Shown: positions 6,578 through 9,073 of the stretch, piece after piece
How positions within the stretch are numbered: position 1 is the first letter of the stretch
How the letters are laid out: the number at the start of each line of letters is the position of its first letter
DNA from: Candidatus Limnocylindria bacterium
Lineage (GTDB): Bacteria > Chloroflexota > Limnocylindria > QHBO01
NCBI GenBank assembly: GCA_030146365.1
Contig: JASLBU010000033.1
Span: 1-9,073, forward strand
Length of the DNA: 9,073 bases
Direction: 5' to 3'
Translations under genes and position numbers: made by a program
Notes under the pieces: generated by a model
The model's database searches: none
What the model was told of the DNA's origin: nothing
Seen by the model: the letters and a program-made list of their open reading frames with translations, nothing else

Positions 6578-7157
6578 CGCCGACGCGCTCCGCCTGGAGT
6601 GGGAGGAGCATCTCCGGGTCGCTGCCGACGCGGTGAGTCTGCTGCCGGTCGTTCACCAGATCGCTGCGGCGATCTGCGCGTCGCTGGAGCGGGGTGGCGC
6701 ACTTGTCACATTCGGGAACGGCGGCAGCGCGGCGGACGCTCAGCACTTCTCCGGGGAGCTGCTGGGCCGATTTCGTGCCACGCGACGCCCGCTGCCCGCC
6801 CTGGCACTGTCCACCGACCCCTCGGTGGTGACCTGCATCGCCAACGACTTCAGCTACGACGACGTATTCGCGCGGCAGGTCGAGGGGCTCGTCGGCGCCG
6901 ACGACGTGGTGGTGGGGATCACCACCAGCGGACGGAGCGAGAACGTCGTTCGCGGCCTGCGTTCCGCGCGAGCCCGCGGCGCGCTCGCCATCGCCTGGAC
7001 CGGCGCGGATCCCGGGCCGGCGGGCGAGGCGGCCGACCTCGTGCTCGCCGTGCCCTCCACGACCACCGCCCGAGTCCAGGAGGTGCACACGCTGGCGATG
7101 CACACCATCTGCGTGGCGATCGACGCGTGGGACGCCCGGCGCGAGGCCCAGGCGTGA
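6564..7157 (+). CDS. SIS-domain sugar-phosphate isomerase, GmhA-like
   Basis: Cytoplasmic SIS-domain protein of 197 residues, close in length and layout to phosphoheptose isomerase GmhA, which interconverts sedoheptulose 7-phosphate and a manno-heptose 7-phosphate. The signatures are FGNGGSAADAQHFSGELLGRF (50-70), CIANDFSYDDVF (91-102), ITTSGRSENV (119-128) and VQEVHTLAMH (171-180). All four zinc ligands of the GmhA active site appear to be present as H61, E65, Q172 and H180. This separates it from DiaA-like relatives that lack catalysis. The ATG at 6564 has AGGGAG seven bases upstream and lies 14 bases inside the kinase gene. The stop overlaps the GTG of the mannosidase gene (GTGA). Position between a hexose kinase and an alpha-mannosidase suggests an aldose-ketose isomerase for the released sugar phosphate, but a true heptose role cannot be excluded. 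Family is firm, substrate unknown. Confidence 0.88.
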   Translation: MPDRDADALRLEWEEHLRVAADAVSLLPVVHQIAAAICASLERGGALVTFGNGGSAADAQHFSGELLGRFRATRRPLPALALSTDPSVVTCIANDFSYDDVFARQVEGLVGADDVVVGITTSGRSENVVRGLRSARARGALAIAWTGADPGPAGEAADLVLAVPSTTTARVQEVHTLAMHTICVAIDAWDARREAQA

Positions 7158-9073
7158 CCGAGGCCGTCGAGCGCCCGCCGGCCGTCGTCGCCGACGCGGG
7201 CCGCGGTCGTCTGCACCTCATCGGCAACGCGCACATCGACGCCGTCTGGCTGTGGCCCTGGCAGGAGGGCTTCGCCGAGGTCAAGGCGACGTTCCAATCG
7301 GCGCTCGACCGGATGCGCGAGTACCCGGAGTTCGTGTTCACCTGCTCCTCGGCCGCGTACTACGCCTGGGTCGAGGAGAACGCGCCGGCCATGTTTGCCG
7401 AGATCCGCGAGCGGGTGGCCGAGGGCCGCTGGCGAATCGCGGGCGGCTGGTGGGTGGAGCCGGATTGCAACATCCCGTCCGGCGAGTCCTTCGTGCGCCA
7501 GGCCGTCATCGGCCAGCACTACTTCGCGTCGCGCTTCGGCCGCATTGCCACGGTCGGCTACAACCCGGACGCCTTCGGGCACGCGGGCTCCCTGCCCCAG
7601 CTGCTGCGAGGCGCTCGCCTCACGGGCTACACCTTTCTCCGGCCGGAGCCGCACGAGAAGGATCTGCCCGGCAACCTGTTCTGGTGGGAGTCGCCCGACG
7701 GCTCGCGTGTCCTCGCCTTCCGCATCAACTTCGGCTACACCGTATGGGGCGACCTCGAGGAGCACGTGCGGCGGCACATGGACCGGTTCGTGGACGGCAC
7801 CCATGCGCTCCTGTGCTTCTACGGCGTCGGCAACCACGGCGGCGGGCCGACCCGCGCGAACCTTGACGCGATCCGCGCGATGGAACGCGTGGAGGGGCTG
7901 CCGGCCCTGGCTCACTCGTGGCCGGCCCGATACTTCGACGAGGTGGCGGAGACCACGGGCATTCCCGTGGTCCGCGACGAGCTGCAGCATCACGCGGTCG
8001 GGTGCTACGCGGCCGTCTCGAGCGTGAAGCGTTGGAACCGCCGGGCCGAGGAGGCGCTGGCAACCGCCGAGCGGTGGGCGTCCGTCGCCGCGCGGGAGGC
8101 GCTGCAGCCGTACCCGGACGACCTGTCGGGCGCGTGGCGCAACGTGCTGTTCAACCAGTACCACGACATCCTGGCCGGCACGAGCATCGAGACCGCGTAC
8201 GACGATGCACGGTCGCAGGTCGGCGAGTCGATCGCCATCGCGGATCGCGCGCGCACGAACGCGGTGCAGGCCATCAGCTGGGCGGTCGACACTCGCGGGC
8301 CGCGGGGCGCCCGGCCGATCGTCGTGGCCAACCCGCTCGCCTGGGACAGCCGCCGGGTCGTCGAAGTCGAGCTCGGCCGGCACGCGGAAGGGGGTCGCTT
8401 GGTCGACGACCGCGGGACCGAGGTTCCCTACCAGGAGGTCCGTCCGCTGGCGACGAGCCGGGGCCGGCACCGCATCGCTTTCGTGGCCGACCTGCCGTCG
8501 CTGGGCTACCGGGCCTGGTTCCTGGTGCCGGCGGATCCCTCGTTCGAATGGCACGAGACCGCCGCGGCGGTCGGCGAAGTGGCCGCCGCCGCGCCGTCCC
8601 AGGTCGAGGGGCTCACCAGCGCTCAGCTCGCCGAGGGCCCGCCGCCGAATCCGGGCGAGACCGGCCCCGCGTCACCGAGCGTGCTGGAGGCGACGGACAC
8701 CACCATCGAGAACGGTCGGCTGCGCCTGGAGATCGACGCCGGCCGCGGCGACATCGCGGCGCTGATCGACCGGGCCACGGGACGGCCGGTCTTCACGGGC
8801 CCCGCCGCCCGGGCGGTCGTCGCGGAGGACCGTTCCGATACGTGGAGCCACGGAGTAACCCACTACGAGCGCGGCGCGGACGCCTTCGAAGCCGAGCGGG
8901 TACGGTTGGTGGAGGACGGCCCGTTGCGCGCCACGATCCGCGCCGAGTGCGTGCGCCGCATCGACGGCTCGCGGCTGGTCAGCGAGTACACGCTGCACCG
9001 TGACGCCCGCCGCGTGGACGTCGACGTGACGGTCGACTGGCACGGCAGGTACGAGATCCTCAAGCTGCGGTTT
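7154..9073 (+). CDS. GH38 alpha-mannosidase, 3'-truncated
   Basis: Retaining, metal-dependent alpha-mannosidase, cytoplasmic (no signal peptide). 640 codons are visible with no stop. Full-length relatives are usually 800-1,050 residues, so the C-terminal beta domains are cut off by the window. The catalytic domain runs from about residue 20 to 275. GNAHIDAVWLWPW contains metal ligands H27 and D29. WWVEPDCNIPSGES (99-112) is the GH38 substrate-pocket motif. GYNPDAFGHAGSLPQLL (135-151) carries the nucleophile D139. FYGVGNHGGGPT (222-233) is typical of bacterial members. The helical middle domain has ELQHHAVGCYAA (276-287), KRWNRRAEE (292-300) and FNQYHDILAGTSI (333-345) with metal ligand H337. 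A beta domain follows, interrupted by an Ala/Pro/Glu-rich stretch at about 463-512. The GTG start at 7154 overlaps the previous stop as GTGA, with GAGG (7143-7146) upstream, indicating translational coupling. Candidate substrates are mannan or N-glycan fragments, or mannosylglycerate-type solutes. Confidence 0.93.
   Translation, partial: MTEAVERPPAVVADAGRGRLHLIGNAHIDAVWLWPWQEGFAEVKATFQSALDRMREYPEFVFTCSSAAYYAWVEENAPAMFAEIRERVAEGRWRIAGGWWVEPDCNIPSGESFVRQAVIGQHYFASRFGRIATVGYNPDAFGHAGSLPQLLRGARLTGYTFLRPEPHEKDLPGNLFWWESPDGSRVLAFRINFGYTVWGDLEEHVRRHMDRFVDGTHALLCFYGVGNHGGGPTRANLDAIRAMERVEGLPALAHSWPARYFDEVAETTGIPVVRDELQHHAVGCYAAVSSVKRWNRRAEEALATAERWASVAAREALQPYPDDLSGAWRNVLFNQYHDILAGTSIETAYDDARSQVGESIAIADRARTNAVQAISWAVDTRGPRGARPIVVANPLAWDSRRVVEVELGRHAEGGRLVDDRGTEVPYQEVRPLATSRGRHRIAFVADLPSLGYRAWFLVPADPSFEWHETAAAVGEVAAAAPSQVEGLTSAQLAEGPPPNPGETGPASPSVLEATDTTIENGRLRLEIDAGRGDIAALIDRATGRPVFTGPAARAVVAEDRSDTWSHGVTHYERGADAFEAERVRLVEDGPLRATIRAECVRRIDGSRLVSEYTLHRDARRVDVDVTVDWHGRYEILKLRF

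Noticed and set aside
6854..8554. A 566-codon open frame on the minus strand across the SIS and mannosidase genes
   Set aside because: It is antisense to two genes with intact family motifs. Its translation is Arg/Ala/Val/Asp/His-rich without domains, as expected for the complement of GC-rich coding DNA.
7395..9003. Several plus-strand open frames within the mannosidase gene (for example 7395-8027 and 7918-9003)
   Set aside because: They lie in other frames of the GH38 gene, whose own frame is open from 7154 to the window end and carries all catalytic motifs.

Overview
The window is a carbohydrate-utilisation locus from a high-GC bacterium. Third codon positions are almost always G or C, GTG starts are common, and genes are tightly packed with overlapping stops and starts. 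The style fits Chloroflexota (Limnocylindria/Thermomicrobia-like) or Actinomycetota. I cannot choose between them from sequence alone, and no rRNA or other marker gene is present.

Layout. (1) Positions 1-3585, plus strand: the end of a sugar-binding protein gene, two CUT1-type ABC permease genes (MalF-like and MalG-like), and a small polytopic membrane protein that is possibly DUF624/YesL-like. The last gene seems to begin at a CTG codon overlapping the permease stop. No ATPase gene is in view. (2) Positions 5204-3582, minus strand: a cytoplasmic GH13 alpha-glucosidase. It converges on the membrane-protein gene so closely that one CTAG tetranucleotide supplies both stop codons. Just upstream, and overlapping its start, lies an unannotatable but strongly coding-like frame that resembles the C-terminal beta domain of a class I mannose-6-phosphate isomerase. 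It has no usable start codon in frame and is probably the remnant of a manA-like gene. (3) Positions 5407-5563: a divergent intergenic region that presumably carries promoters for both directions. (4) Positions 5564-9073, plus strand: a translationally coupled operon of a ROK-family sugar kinase, a GmhA-like SIS-domain sugar-phosphate isomerase and a GH38 alpha-mannosidase that runs off the window.

How they fit together (inference): a secreted lipid-anchored binding protein and two permeases import an oligosaccharide. The two hydrolases lack signal peptides and would release glucose and mannose in the cytoplasm. The ROK kinase would phosphorylate the free hexose, and an isomerase would feed it to glycolysis. 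Having both an alpha-glucosidase and an alpha-mannosidase suggests a substrate or substrate set with both linkages, such as N-glycan or mannan fragments, or mannosyl/glucosyl compatible solutes. The broken isomerase frame next to an intact GmhA-like gene is the most unusual point. I see no tRNA, CRISPR array, insertion sequence or phage gene. This is a metabolic locus, and I found no evidence of a wholly new kind of system.
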